Numbered from the stretch's first letter, positions 48,816 to 57,307 are shown. The stretch is 64,000 nucleotides of DNA from Phocaeicola faecalis (GCF_021730445.1 NZ_JADNRM010000001.1:271848-335847); one strand, 5' to 3'. The notes: generated from the sequence alone by a model not told the origin. Numbers and translations are program-made.

Positions 48816-50265
48816 ATCTTTTTTTGTTTTTAATACTTAAACAAGTCAGCCCCATAAAAGTCAAAAAGCCATTGAACATTAACATCTCGTAGCCAAACTG
48901 ATAACCGGTGTAACAAAACACCACCCTGTCGATAATATAACATACCAGCGGAGATGCTATCGCCACATAAGGCACAAAGCGGTCACGCGGTTGCAACTTG
49001 GTAAACAGTCCGAACACAAACAGTCCCAGCAACGGCCCGTAAGTATAGGAGGCTATAACATATATCGCATCTATCACACTCTTATTATTCACCGCCTTAA
49101 ATAGCAGAATGAACCCGATAAAAACTACTGAAATGCAGAAATGAGCTATCTTCCTGCGTTTTTCCGCTTCCGGTTCAGACAAATGACCGATACCCATAAT
49201 ATCGATGCAAAAGCTGGTGGTCAAAGCAGTCAATGCAGAATCAGCACTCGAAAAAGCCGCTGCAATAATCCCAATGGTAAAGAAAATCAGGACTGCATAT
49301 CCCAAATGCCCCTCTGCTGCAAACAAAGGAAGAATATCGTCTCCTCCTGCCGGCAGCGCTATTCCCATCCGGTTTGCCAACAACAATAGCAAAACGCCCA
49401 ATGACAAAAACAGGAGATTAACAGGCACAAAAGAAATGCCGTAGCAATACATATTCTTTTGCGCTTCACGCAAACTCTTGCATGACAGGTTCTTCTGCAT
49501 CATATCCTGATCCAGTCCAGTCATGACAATCGTGATAAAGATGCCGCTAAAAAACTGTTTATAAAAGTTCTGCTTGGAGTGCCAATCATCGAAAACGAAG
49601 ATACGGCTATGCTCATTGTCTTTAATAGCCTGTACCACTCCCGAAAAATCAAGATTGAGCTGCCCCGCCACATTATACAATATAAGCCCCAATGCCAGCA
49701 AAAGACATAGAGTTTGCAAACTGTCGGTCCATACAATCGTGCGTATACCACTTCTACGTGTATACAGCCAGATGAGTAGCACAATGCCTATCACCGTCAC
49801 AGCAAATGGCACACCGAATGCCCCGAACACATAATGCTGAAGAATCAGACAAACCAAATAAAGACGTGCCGCCGCTCCTATTATCTTCGAAAGAAGAAAA
49901 AAAGAAGCGCCTGTCTTATAGGAATGTCTCCCAATCCTATCACCCAAATAAGAATAAATCGAGGTAAGATTTAGTTTATAATAAAGCGGCAACAATATAT
50001 GGGCTATAATGAGATAACCGACAAAAAAGCCCATACAGGTCTGCATATAAGTCATATCAATGCCACGCACCATGCCCGGGACAGAGACAAAAGTAACTCC
50101 CGACAACGAAGCACCAATCATACCAAAAGAAACAATATACCAAGGAGAACGGCGGTTGCCACGGAAGAAAGCATCGTTATCGGAATCCTTGCCGGTGAGA
50201 CGAGCCACAAGCAGTAACATTCCGAAATAAAGAAATATAGTCAGCAGAATATAAATTCCGTTCAT
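48781..50265 (-). CDS. Sodium:solute symporter (SSS family)
   Basis: 494 residues from the ATG at 50265 ([15 protein letters not shown]); longer frames extend into the recR promoter region. Thirteen or so hydrophobic segments; typical features are [17 protein letters not shown] in the first helices and [25 protein letters not shown] in the eighth, with the two serines of the Na+ site. Substrate unknown; Bacteroidota members of this type are proposed to carry sialic acid, proline or sugars. Shares the divergent region with recR. Confidence 0.88.
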   Translation of the reverse strand: MNGIYILLTIFLYFGMLLLVARLTGKDSDNDAFFRGNRRSPWYIVSFGMIGASLSGVTFVSVPGMVRGIDMTYMQTCMGFFVGYLIIAHILLPLYYKLNLTSIYSYLGDRIGRHSYKTGASFFLLSKIIGAAARLYLVCLILQHYVFGAFGVPFAVTVIGIVLLIWLYTRRSGIRTIVWTDSLQTLCLLLALGLILYNVAGQLNLDFSGVVQAIKDNEHSRIFVFDDWHSKQNFYKQFFSGIFITIVMTGLDQDMMQKNLSCKSLREAQKNMYCYGISFVPVNLLFLSLGVLLLLLANRMGIALPAGGDDILPLFAAEGHLGYAVLIFFTIGIIAAAFSSADSALTALTTSFCIDIMGIGHLSEPEAEKRRKIAHFCISVVFIGFILLFKAVNNKSVIDAIYVIASYTYGPLLGLFVFGLFTKLQPRDRFVPYVAIASPLVCYIIDRVVFCYTGYQFGYEMLMFNGFLTFMGLTCLSIKNKKRYGNTQCRICNK

Positions 50266-50281
50266 GTTATTTTTTTGACTG

Positions 50282-50318
50282 CAAATGTACGCAAAATCAC
50301 TTAAATTCCGTAAGTTTG
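50282..50318. promoter_or_regulatory. Divergent -7 boxes for the symporter and recR
   Basis: Minus strand TACATTTG (50282-50289), 17 bases before the symporter ATG; plus strand TAAGTTTG (50311-50318), 26 bases before recR. Both match TAnnTTTG. Neither has a clear -33 TTTG. Confidence 0.5.
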
Positions 50319-50343
50319 CAGCCATTATATAGGAATTTAACCG

Positions 50344-50961
50344 ATGAATCAACAATATCCTTCTATATTATTAGAAAAAGCAGTAGGAGAATTTGCCAAA
50401 CTGCCGGGCGTGGGACGGAAAACGGCCATGCGCCTCGTCCTTCATCTTCTGCGGCAGGATACGGCTACTGTAGAAGCGTTTGGCAATGCCATCATTACCT
50501 TAAAACACGAGGTGAAATATTGCAAAGTCTGCCATAACATATCAGACACCGAGACATGCCGTATTTGTTCAAATCCGGTACGTGACGCCTCCACCATCTG
50601 TGTGGTTGAGACCATCCGTGACGTAATGGCTGTAGAGGCTACACAACAATACAAAGGACTGTATCATGTACTGGGCGGGGTAATCTCACCAATGGACGGC
50701 ATAGGGCCTTCCGACTTACAAATAGAAAGTCTGGTGGAACGCGTCAAAAACACCGAAGTGAAAGAGGTGATTCTGGCACTTAGCTCCACCATGGAAGGAG
50801 ACACAACCAACTTCTATATTTTCCGCAAATTAGCAGATACCAATGTCAAACTCAGCGTCATCGCACGTGGCATTTCCATTGGCGATGAGTTGGAATATAC
50901 AGATGAGGTTACTTTGGGGCGTTCCATTGCAAACCGTACACTATTTACAGGAACAGTATAA
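50344..50961 (+). CDS. recR: Recombination mediator protein RecR
   Basis: 205 residues, the normal length. Helix-hairpin-helix [17 protein letters not shown] at 18-36, four-cysteine zinc site [16 protein letters not shown] at about 59-74, then a Toprim domain with [13 protein letters not shown]. Loads RecA at gaps with RecF and RecO. Confidence 0.97.
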   Translation: MNQQYPSILLEKAVGEFAKLPGVGRKTAMRLVLHLLRQDTATVEAFGNAIITLKHEVKYCKVCHNISDTETCRICSNPVRDASTICVVETIRDVMAVEATQQYKGLYHVLGGVISPMDGIGPSDLQIESLVERVKNTEVKEVILALSSTMEGDTTNFYIFRKLADTNVKLSVIARGISIGDELEYTDEVTLGRSIANRTLFTGTV

Positions 50962-50983
50962 TTATTCAAATTAAAGAGACACA

Positions 50984-51448
50984 ATGAAAGAAAGAATAAA
51001 TAAAACAGTGAAATACCTTCAGGCAGAATATATCATGATGTGGATATTACCTGTAGTTTTAGTCATCCTCTACGAAACGGGCATAATGACGGAAGGAAAT
51101 TATGCCGGAGATACCCGCATGGACTATATACTACAAACAATCGGTATCCTGCTGACTGTAGGATTAATCCCTTTATCACTTCGATTATTCAGTCTGTCGT
51201 TGGTAAAACGTGTCAAACAACTCTCACTACCCTATGCCCTGAGCAGCTATCGTCGCTGGAGTGAAATCAGATTAGGACTATTGGTAGTACCTGTATTGAC
51301 AAACTTGTCGTTCTACTACCTCACACTCAATACCACCGGCCTTTTTTGTGCTGCCATGTCTCTCATAGCTTCCTTGTTCTGTGTTCCCACCCGCAAACGT
51401 GTATGGGATGAACTCGACTTATGGAAAGAGGAAAAGGAGGAAGAATAA
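50984..51448 (+). CDS. Conserved membrane protein of unknown function
   Basis: 154 residues with four hydrophobic segments (about 20-38, 50-70, 96-112, 116-132) and a charged C-terminus. No family I recognise. Gap of 22 bases from recR; its stop overlaps the acetyltransferase start by one base, so all three probably form one unit. Confidence 0.6.
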   Translation: MKERINKTVKYLQAEYIMMWILPVVLVILYETGIMTEGNYAGDTRMDYILQTIGILLTVGLIPLSLRLFSLSLVKRVKQLSLPYALSSYRRWSEIRLGLLVVPVLTNLSFYYLTLNTTGLFCAAMSLIASLFCVPTRKRVWDELDLWKEEKEEE

Positions 51449-51972
51449 TGGCACAAAAATTAGAGCAAAACGGTGTTAAGCTCCGTGCTCCCGAGCCGGA
51501 AGACCTGGACTGTATGTTCCGTTTCGAAAACATAGTGGATTTATGGGATATCAGTAATACCACAGGGCCTTATTCCCGTTTTCATTTGAAACAATACATT
51601 GAGCAAACACAAAATGATTTGTTTACAGACCGTCAACTCCGACTGATGATTGAAAATCGTGACAGACAGGTGGTAGGAATTGTAGATATTTGCAATTTCG
51701 ACCCACTGCACAGTCGTGCGGAAGTAGGCATCGTCATAGACGAAACACAACGAAGAAAAGGAATAGGCAGACAGGCACTATTTCTCCTTGAAGACCACTG
51801 TTTTCATTACTTAGGCATCCATCAGCTGTTTGCGTATGTAGAGAGTGCAAACACCCCCTGCCGCAAACTATTTACCACTTGCGGCTATCAGGAATGTGCA
51901 CTATTAAAAGACTGGATGCATACCGGCAAAGGCTATCGCGATGTGATAATGTTCCAAAAACTAAACTCCTAA
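51448..51972 (+). CDS. GNAT family N-acetyltransferase
   Basis: 174 residues, starting at the ATG that overlaps the previous stop (TAATG), with AAGGAGG upstream. Acetyl-CoA binding loop RRKGIGRQAL at about 99-108 and the SpeG/RimJ-like tail ANTPCRKLFTTCGYQE. Close in plan to spermidine N-acetyltransferases of the SpeG type, but the acceptor cannot be read. Convergent with YqgE, 4-base overlap of the 3' ends. Confidence 0.85.
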   Translation: MAQKLEQNGVKLRAPEPEDLDCMFRFENIVDLWDISNTTGPYSRFHLKQYIEQTQNDLFTDRQLRLMIENRDRQVVGIVDICNFDPLHSRAEVGIVIDETQRRKGIGRQALFLLEDHCFHYLGIHQLFAYVESANTPCRKLFTTCGYQECALLKDWMHTGKGYRDVIMFQKLNS

Positions 51973-52559
51973 TTAAGCATCGGGAATTGAGGATAACGTG
52001 CCCAAACAGCATATTTACCTCCCAATTTAGTAAGCATAGTATGCCATAAATCGCAGGAATCCAAGTCCAACAATACCTCCTTGCTACTGTCCACTATCAG
52101 CCATGATTTCTCCTCTATCTCCTGCATCAGTTGACCTTTCTCCCATCCGACATATCCCAAAAAGAACCGGAATACACCTTCTACCTGTTTACCTTCACGA
52201 ATATATTTCTCCACTTTTTTAAAATTACCATTCACATACAGTCCATTAGACAAAGGAATCGCCCCCTTCAATTTTTCCAACGTATGCAGGAAAAAAATAG
52301 TATCTCTACTAACCAACCCTCCTTTATATATAGGCACAGGTTGTGCAAATTCCAGTGAAGGCAACAAGTCATTCAACGATAAAGGGTTACGAAAATTTTT
52401 ATTCACCATTAATCCCATACTACCTTGCTCATTATGATCCAGCAGCAACACTACCGACCGAGTCAATTCATGGTCTTGAAAAAAAGGAGATGAAATCAGT
52501 ATATCTCCTCTCTTCGGCAATACCCTACTAGACTCTATCTGAAAAACACGCATATCCAT
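51969..52559 (-). CDS. YqgE/AlgH family protein (DUF179)
   Basis: 196 residues. Features of the family: RGDILISSPFFQDHELTRSVVLLLDHNEQGSMGLMVNK near the start and the central GGLVSRDTIFFLHT. Role poorly known; often called a putative transcriptional regulator without direct proof. Start at 52559 or the ATG at 52553. Confidence 0.9.
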   Translation of the reverse strand: MDMRVFQIESSRVLPKRGDILISSPFFQDHELTRSVVLLLDHNEQGSMGLMVNKNFRNPLSLNDLLPSLEFAQPVPIYKGGLVSRDTIFFLHTLEKLKGAIPLSNGLYVNGNFKKVEKYIREGKQVEGVFRFFLGYVGWEKGQLMQEIEEKSWLIVDSSKEVLLDLDSCDLWHTMLTKLGGKYAVWARYPQFPMLN

Positions 52560-52724
52560 AGTAAACTTTTTCTCTTTTTTAAAATTGTAATACTAATATA
52601 CGGAATAAAATCTAATAAAGAAGTATCTCCTCACTCTTTTTTTTGAAAAAATATTTTTCTTAAAATGTAAATGATTCACTATCAGGCCTAATCGAAAAAA
52701 GTTCAGAAAAAAAACATCCAAACA

Positions 52725-52755
52725 TTTGCAGGTTTCAAATTATTGCGTACCTTTG
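52725..52755 (+). promoter_or_regulatory. Promoter of the tRNA-Asp cluster
   Basis: TTTG (52725-52728), exactly 19 bases, then TACCTTTG (52748-52755): a full match to the Bacteroides housekeeping promoter. Transcription would begin near 52762, about 42 bases before the first tRNA. Confidence 0.85.
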
Positions 52756-52803
52756 CACCCGCAATCGAGAGAGAAAGCATTGAAAGAAACAGATTGAGAA
52801 ATT

Positions 52804-52877
52804 GGTGCGTTAGTTCAGTTGGTTAGAATACATGCCTGTCACGCATGGGGTCACGGGTTCGAGTCCCGTACGCACCG
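52804..52877 (+). tRNA. tRNA-Asp (GTC), copy 1
   Basis: 74 bases with a complete cloverleaf: acceptor stem GGTGCGT/ACGCACC, anticodon loop CTGTCAC with GTC, and the T arm ACGGG-TTCGAGT-CCCGT. CCA is not encoded. Confidence 0.97.
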
Positions 52878-52903
52878 CTTCTTTTTCAGTTATAAAACAT
52901 ATT

Positions 52904-52977
52904 GGTGCGTTAGTTCAGTTGGTTAGAATACATGCCTGTCACGCATGGGGTCACGGGTTCGAGTCCCGTACGCACCG
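52904..52977 (+). tRNA. tRNA-Asp (GTC), copy 2
   Basis: Same 74 bases as copy 1, starting exactly 100 bases later. Confidence 0.97.
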
Positions 52978-53003
52978 CAACTTTTTCAGTCATAAAATAT
53001 ATT

Positions 53004-53077
53004 GGTGCGTTAGTTCAGTTGGTTAGAATACATGCCTGTCACGCATGGGGTCACGGGTTCGAGTCCCGTACGCACCG
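53004..53077 (+). tRNA. tRNA-Asp (GTC), copy 3
   Basis: Same 74 bases; the spacer before it differs from the first spacer in a few positions and is identical to the one after it. Confidence 0.97.
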
Positions 53078-53103
53078 CAACTTTTTCAGTCATAAAATAT
53101 ATT

Positions 53104-53177
53104 GGTGCGTTAGTTCAGTTGGTTAGAATACATGCCTGTCACGCATGGGGTCACGGGTTCGAGTCCCGTACGCACCG
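53104..53177 (+). tRNA. tRNA-Asp (GTC), copy 4
   Basis: Same 74 bases. Followed at once by the cluster terminator. Confidence 0.97.
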
Positions 53178-53184
53178 CGAAAGC

Positions 53185-53226
53185 AAAGCTCTGAAATTAT
53201 TGAATTTCAGAGCTTTTTCTTTTTCC
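53185..53226 (+). terminator. Terminator of the tRNA-Asp cluster
   Basis: AAAGCTCTGAAATT pairs with AATTTCAGAGCTTT around ATTG, then TTCTTTTT. A strong rho-independent terminator. Confidence 0.9.
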
Positions 53227-53431
53227 CAGCTTCGGCAAAAAATAGCGGTTTCCGGCAGTTCTCACGTGGCTTATCCGTGGGACTTTTTGAGGTCAAATCA
53301 AAAAGTATGTGGGTATAATATTTGAGAAACATTGAAAGTCTGCAATGCTAAAAACATACATCCTTCCAAAGTATTATAAATCAAGCACATCAGACGAACA
53401 CCTGATTGGACGTCAGCATTGTAACTCAGAG
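53227..53431. other. Stretch with no gene visible
   Basis: I see no open frame with a recognisable product, no strong hairpin and no promoter here. It leads from the tRNA terminator to the first of two palindromic repeats. Confidence 0.5.
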
Positions 53432-53481
53432 TATAAACCGCAAAACGAAATGAGATGCTTTTTCAAATCATTTTGCGATTG
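53432..53481. repeat. Palindromic repeat, copy 1
   Basis: TATAAACCGCAAAACGAAATGA...TCATTTTGCG: an imperfect hairpin. A second copy lies at 53600-53652 in the same orientation, with a few changes (GATGC for GGTAC in the loop). Confidence 0.7.
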
Positions 53482-53599
53482 AAGTACAATTCTTAACACA
53501 AATCGAAAAGCGAAAATTACTTTTATTTTTAGTGATTTTCAAATAGTATTCAAATACGATTTGGGATAAGTTCCGGGGGAACTCGGAAATTGAATATTT

Positions 53600-53652
53600 T
53601 ATAAACCATAAAACGAAATGAGGTACTTTTTCAAATCATTTTGCGGTTTATA
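53600..53652. repeat. Palindromic repeat, copy 2
   Basis: ATAAACC(AT)AAAACGAAATGA pairs with TCATTTTGCGGTTTAT. It joins directly onto the broken 3' end of the tape-measure fragment, so its insertion or a deletion at it may have caused the truncation. Confidence 0.7.
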
Positions 53653-53839
53653 GATGACGATTATCATGCCCAGCGGATTGGCCGTGAGGATGGCGTTGAA
53701 CACCTGTTGAATGCCACTCCACACTTTGGTGGCCACACTTGCGGCTTATGCTTATCGCTTTTTCTGCTTTACCGGCAGATAGAGTGATAGCATCAAAAGA
53801 TTTCTTCATCTTATCTAATTGTTTTGATATATTTTCCAT
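53653..53839 (-). pseudogene. Fragment of a phage tail tape-measure gene
   Basis: Starting at 53839 the minus strand reads MENISKQLDKMKKSF and SAGKAEKAIS; after a frame shift near 53745 it reads SVATKVWSGIQQVF, then NAILTANPLGMIIV. The second part resembles the segment around ANPLG in tape-measure proteins (helical, ending in NP(L/I)G). The frame then runs into the palindromic repeat. About 60 codons of a gene that normally has many hundreds remain. With the tRNA cluster nearby this suggests an old prophage. Confidence 0.6.
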
Positions 53840-53846
53840 ATCTTTG
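53839..53846 (+). promoter_or_regulatory. Bacteroides -7 box before the coiled-coil gene
   Basis: TATCTTTG on the plus strand, 25 bases before the ATG at 53871. It overlaps the start codon of the tape-measure fragment on the other strand. No TTTG at 19 bases (nearest at 12). Confidence 0.45.
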
Positions 53847-53870
53847 TCGAAATATTAATCAGTAACCCTT

Positions 53871-54116
53871 ATGCTAGAAAATTGGGATTTAATCATCACG
53901 TTTATTGTGGGCTTGTTCATCGTTTATCTTTTTGATAAACTGATACACTTTATGTATAGGAATGAAAATATCTCATACACAGAGTTTGAGCAAGAAGGCA
54001 AAAACCTTGAAAAAGAGCTCAAACGTTTAAAGAAAGAAATGGCCAAGCTCCAAAAGCAACTCAAAGAAGCCGAGAAAGAAGCTGAAAAAGAAGCCAATGC
54101 CGAAAAGAAGCAATAG
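53871..54116 (+). CDS. Small membrane-anchored coiled-coil protein
   Basis: 81 residues: one membrane helix (about 8-27, LIITFIVGLFIVYLFDKLIHF), then a short linker and from about 40 to the end a highly charged Lys/Glu coiled coil. No family recognised. It reads against the phage tail fragments on both sides and has its own -7 box, the arrangement of a moron (an extra gene carried by a prophage). A possible 24-codon frame (54139-54213) follows. Function unknown. Confidence 0.55.
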   Translation: MLENWDLIITFIVGLFIVYLFDKLIHFMYRNENISYTEFEQEGKNLEKELKRLKKEMAKLQKQLKEAEKEAEKEANAEKKQ

Positions 54117-54217
54117 CTCTTTACCCGTTTCAATAACAATGACTATGATGAAAAACGTTCAAATCAAAGATAATTCCGACCACTTGCAAGATGAGAATTT
54201 GGACGAAAAATAACTCC

Positions 54218-54296
54218 CTATCCCATTCGCCTCATCAATTCTTCAAATCTCTCTCTGGTGCTTGCTTCCGCTTCCGCCTTCCCGATGTTTTGCCCC
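54218..54296 (-). pseudogene. Fragment upstream of the tape-measure remnant
   Basis: Minus strand, ending at the stop 54218-54220, reads GQNIGKAEAEASTRERFEELMRRMG. Only the C-terminal 26 or so codons are left; the TonB-like gene abuts its 5' side. In phage tails the gene before the tape measure is the tail assembly chaperone, and a short charged helix fits that place, but the match is weak. Confidence 0.35.
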
Positions 54297-54297
54297 C

Positions 54298-55200
54298 TTA
54301 TTCTATCACGTTGTGAGGAGAATGGTGATTTTCGAAAATTACGGGAATAGCCCATATAGCATCTTTATATTTCCCTTTTCCGTAATGATGCATTGCTGGC
54401 GTCCATCTTGGCATGTTTCTGATAATTTGTATCACTTCTTCATCCCACTGTGGTATTCCGCAACTTCTTAGCGTTTTCGCTTCTTTTATCTCTCCGTATG
54501 AATCAATATGTATCTTATACACTCCTTTGGCTTTTTGCAGCTCACCTAATAAACTAGCATCATACGTGAGATTTTGGTAAATATAATTTTGAGCCGACCA
54601 TCGTTTCCCATCTTGAAAGTTCGCTTGCTCTTCCCATTCCACAAAACAATGTTTTAACTCCTCTTCTGCTATGCTATCAGCTATCACCCTATCTCTATAT
54701 TGTTGTGGTAAAAATGGAACATATACCGTATAAAGGCATTCTATTCGCTTACCGTTCTTATCTCGGCATGGCAAACAATGAGGAAGGTCTCGGATAAGTC
54801 TAATGACCTCCTTGTCGAAATCTTTATGAATGGTTGTTAAAATATTAATTCTACGTGGTAATCCTAATGTATCGATGGAGAACATTGCTACGGAATATCC
54901 TGCTTGGTTCTTCGCTAATAAATGCTTTGGATATTTCATTTGAGAAACAAAATACTCTTCCAAATTATAACTCCATTTTGCCCATTTGGGAGCTTCTATG
55001 GTTGACAGGTCTTTAATAGGCTCTCCTGTTATTTTTGCCACGCCAAGATTCCAAATGTTCTCTTTACGCCAAATACTGTCTAAATGCGCTTCCATATTCT
55101 CACATAAAAAAACACTATCTGCTTTATTATTTTGCCCTTTTAAAGTGACGGAAGGATAGAAGCAAAGCAGAAACAATATAAAAAACAGTGATGGTTTCAT
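54298..55200 (-). CDS. Secreted protein with two TonB C-terminal-like domains
   Basis: 300 residues from the ATG at 55200 with a signal peptide ending near TLKGQ. Two TonB C-terminal-like units: about 80-160 (YPKHLLAKNQAGYSVAMFSIDTLG... VIRLIRDLPHCLPC) and about 195-290 (YQNLTYDASLLGELQKAKGVYKIHIDSYG...VIQIIRNMPRWTPA). No N-terminal membrane anchor or proline-rich spacer as in true TonB. Starts 10 bases after the Ig-like lipoprotein gene. Third of a run of three related genes. Confidence 0.7.
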   Translation of the reverse strand: MKPSLFFILFLLCFYPSVTLKGQNNKADSVFLCENMEAHLDSIWRKENIWNLGVAKITGEPIKDLSTIEAPKWAKWSYNLEEYFVSQMKYPKHLLAKNQAGYSVAMFSIDTLGLPRRINILTTIHKDFDKEVIRLIRDLPHCLPCRDKNGKRIECLYTVYVPFLPQQYRDRVIADSIAEEELKHCFVEWEEQANFQDGKRWSAQNYIYQNLTYDASLLGELQKAKGVYKIHIDSYGEIKEAKTLRSCGIPQWDEEVIQIIRNMPRWTPAMHHYGKGKYKDAIWAIPVIFENHHSPHNVIE

Positions 55201-55210
55201 GTTATTATTT

Positions 55211-56377
55211 TTATTCAATTCTAAATTCTGCGCCCATATACCATTTTTGAGAAGAACCTTTGAAGCCTATTTCTTTGACTACTTTATAAGTCCCTGGCTT
55301 GTTGTCATTAACAATCGGACGAAGTCTTGCAGTAAACAGGTGTGCATCTCCTTGTCCTAAACCATAGCCAATGTCATTCCATGCACCGCCATCGTGAAGT
55401 AATATCCAACGGTTTCCTTCTTTACGTGCTACATTGTATTGTTCTCCAAAAAATAAGTCTTTTGAATTTCCATTGGCTAATTTCACTGATATGGTTTCAG
55501 TTCCCACAGGATAAACGGAATGCTCAGTTTGCATAGTTATCCGCATGGTATCAGAAGATGTCGGTTGAATAAAAGGTATGCCTTGCTGTATCTTACCATG
55601 ACTGACTGCCGAATAGTTTACAACTCTTTTTCTGAACATTTCTTGATAATGCGGTGTGTTATTCATTAAGCCCACAAAAATAGTATCTCCATCATCATTT
55701 TGTATCCAAGTGGAATGGATGTTTCTTGCGGTTGTGTCATTGGTTATTTTTGTATTTTTACGACAATAATCATCAATCTGTTGGCGAAGTTTTTCTACCC
55801 CTTTTTTATCTACTAACTCAAATTCAGCATAAGCTACTTTGGTATCACCATTGAATGATTTGTAGATGCGATACCTGCCTGCGCGGTTTGGCGCTTCGGC
55901 TGTGTAAAGCTCGATGGTTTGTTCATGGGTGGAGTAGCCTGATGGGAATATCCATAGAATGCTATTGACTATAGGACTGGTCGGCAATATCTCCCACACT
56001 TTTTGTTTTTCATTGTAATAAGCAAGGCTGTAGCCTTCCCCACAACTATATTCATAGTGGGAGTGATTGGTGATAATTACCTTTACTTTCGTTGTGGATA
56101 ATGGGTAATAGTCATATTCTGTCTTCATGGAAAGCGAATCGGAACTGATAGCTTCTCCTGTCGGAATATCACGGGGAACGGGTTGCAGTATGGGGATTGC
56201 TTTGGATGATTTCTCTTGTTTTTCTTCCAACGAAACAGGTTCGGTTTCAGATATACTGTCTGGACACAATTCTTCTTGCTGCGGAATGCTATCTGTTTCA
56301 AATTTTTGCCCTTTCTTTGAAGTAGCTGAATGGCAAGAACTTAGTAGTATTAATGATACGAGTAATAAATGTTTCAT
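55211..56377 (-). CDS. Lipoprotein with two Ig-like domains
   Basis: 388 residues. Lipobox LLSSC with cysteine near residue 15, then an acidic low-complexity linker to about 85. Two similar beta-sandwich units follow: TEYDYYPLSTTKVKVIITN...RIYKSFNGDTKVAYAEFELV and TEHSVYPVGTETISVKLANGN...YKVVKEIGFKGSSQKWYMGAEFRIE. The plan resembles a bacterial Ig-like family (I recall it as Big_14) seen in Bacteroidota lipoproteins. It lies 8 bases after the third gene of the set, in the same direction. Confidence 0.7.
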   Translation of the reverse strand: MKHLLLVSLILLSSCHSATSKKGQKFETDSIPQQEELCPDSISETEPVSLEEKQEKSSKAIPILQPVPRDIPTGEAISSDSLSMKTEYDYYPLSTTKVKVIITNHSHYEYSCGEGYSLAYYNEKQKVWEILPTSPIVNSILWIFPSGYSTHEQTIELYTAEAPNRAGRYRIYKSFNGDTKVAYAEFELVDKKGVEKLRQQIDDYCRKNTKITNDTTARNIHSTWIQNDDGDTIFVGLMNNTPHYQEMFRKRVVNYSAVSHGKIQQGIPFIQPTSSDTMRITMQTEHSVYPVGTETISVKLANGNSKDLFFGEQYNVARKEGNRWILLHDGGAWNDIGYGLGQGDAHLFTARLRPIVNDNKPGTYKVVKEIGFKGSSQKWYMGAEFRIE

Positions 56378-56385
56378 GATTGCTG

Positions 56386-57222
56386 TTATTTGAGTTTAAA
56401 AGCTACAGGAACTGTATATTTCACCTTTACCGCTTTCCCTTTTAGTGTGCCGGGTTTCCATTGAGGAAGCATTTTTATGATACGTAGTGCCTCTTTATCT
56501 AAAGAAGGCTCAACACTCCTCACAATGTTAGGTTCTATTATGTAACCGTTTTCATCTACAATAAACTGAACTGCAACCCTTCCTTGTATTCCGTCCGTTT
56601 GTGCTTTGGTTGGATATTTCATATTATCATTGATGAATTGCAACATTGCATCCATACCACCGGGAAATTCGGGCATTTGGTCGATTACATTATAGATTGG
56701 TGGGTAAACGGCTTCTTCCTCCGGGAGCAATAAAGTGTCATTCAATTGACTATAGGGATGTCTTTTGAATAGTTCAACCATATTATTTTGTAATTGAAAT
56801 TCAGCCATTAAAGTGTATTCTTTACTATATCTTCTTACTGTAAGAAAAAAACGATAACTACCGGGAGTATGCCTGAATAATTCTGCATTGTAATAATATT
56901 TATCGCCTTGCATAAGTACATATTCTACGTCAAAAACGACAAGCTGCATAGGAACATCCCTCCATATTCCTTTTTCATCTTCATAAGTGTAGCTGTAGTA
57001 TCCTCCAAAGCCAATATCAGTACCGCTATTGTTGTGCAATACGAAAGTGATTTGTTTCTGCTTCGTGGAATAGACTGTGTATTCGGGGTGTAAAGAAATT
57101 CCCAGTGTATCATTTATTCCGACTGTATTGTTTATAGGAGCTTGTGGAGCTTTTTCTTGTTTAGACTTGTTTGCACATCCTATCAGTAACAAACACAATA
57201 AGCATAAATTTATCGCTTTCAT
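56386..57222 (-). CDS. Lipoprotein with Ig-like and TonB C-terminal domains
   Basis: 278 residues. Lipobox LLIGC at about 12-16. An Ig-like unit at about 40-145 (HPEYTVYSTKQKQITFVLHNN...YSKEYTLMAEFQL) of the kind in the next gene, and a C-terminal TonB-like unit at about 190-278 (IQGRVAVQFIVDENGYI...RIIKMLPQWKPGTLKGK). The lipid anchor would place a TonB-like domain on a membrane without the usual inner-membrane helix. First gene of the trio. Confidence 0.75.
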   Translation of the reverse strand: MKAINLCLLCLLLIGCANKSKQEKAPQAPINNTVGINDTLGISLHPEYTVYSTKQKQITFVLHNNSGTDIGFGGYYSYTYEDEKGIWRDVPMQLVVFDVEYVLMQGDKYYYNAELFRHTPGSYRFFLTVRRYSKEYTLMAEFQLQNNMVELFKRHPYSQLNDTLLLPEEEAVYPPIYNVIDQMPEFPGGMDAMLQFINDNMKYPTKAQTDGIQGRVAVQFIVDENGYIIEPNIVRSVEPSLDKEALRIIKMLPQWKPGTLKGKAVKVKYTVPVAFKLK

Positions 57223-57258
57223 AGTTCGGACTATTTATAGAGTGAAACAATGCATCTA

Positions 57259-57307
57259 CAAAAATAATAAAAGTGCAACTCATTAACAATCAGAATTGCA
57301 CTTTTAT
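57259..57307 (-). promoter_or_regulatory. Possible promoter overlapped by a 12-base stem
   Basis: TATTTTTG on the minus strand (57259-57266) fits the -7 box, 37 bases before the lipoprotein ATG. Directly upstream ATAAAAGTGCAA (57267-57278) and its inverse TTGCACTTTTAT (57296-57307) form a 12-base stem across the -33 region. It could be a terminator for transcripts from the right, or an operator. Confidence 0.45.

Noticed and set aside
52832-53325. Repeated short frames over the tRNA cluster
   Set aside because: They are translations of the tRNA genes (MPVTHGVTGSSPVRTA) and have no coding role.
53227-53431. Attachment site copy of the tRNA-Asp 3' end
   Set aside because: I looked for a repeated GTTCGAGTCCCGTACGCACC beyond the four genes and found none, so integration at this tRNA is unproven.
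54139-54213. 24-codon frame after the coiled-coil gene
   Set aside because: Too short to support from sequence alone; mentioned only as a possible follower.
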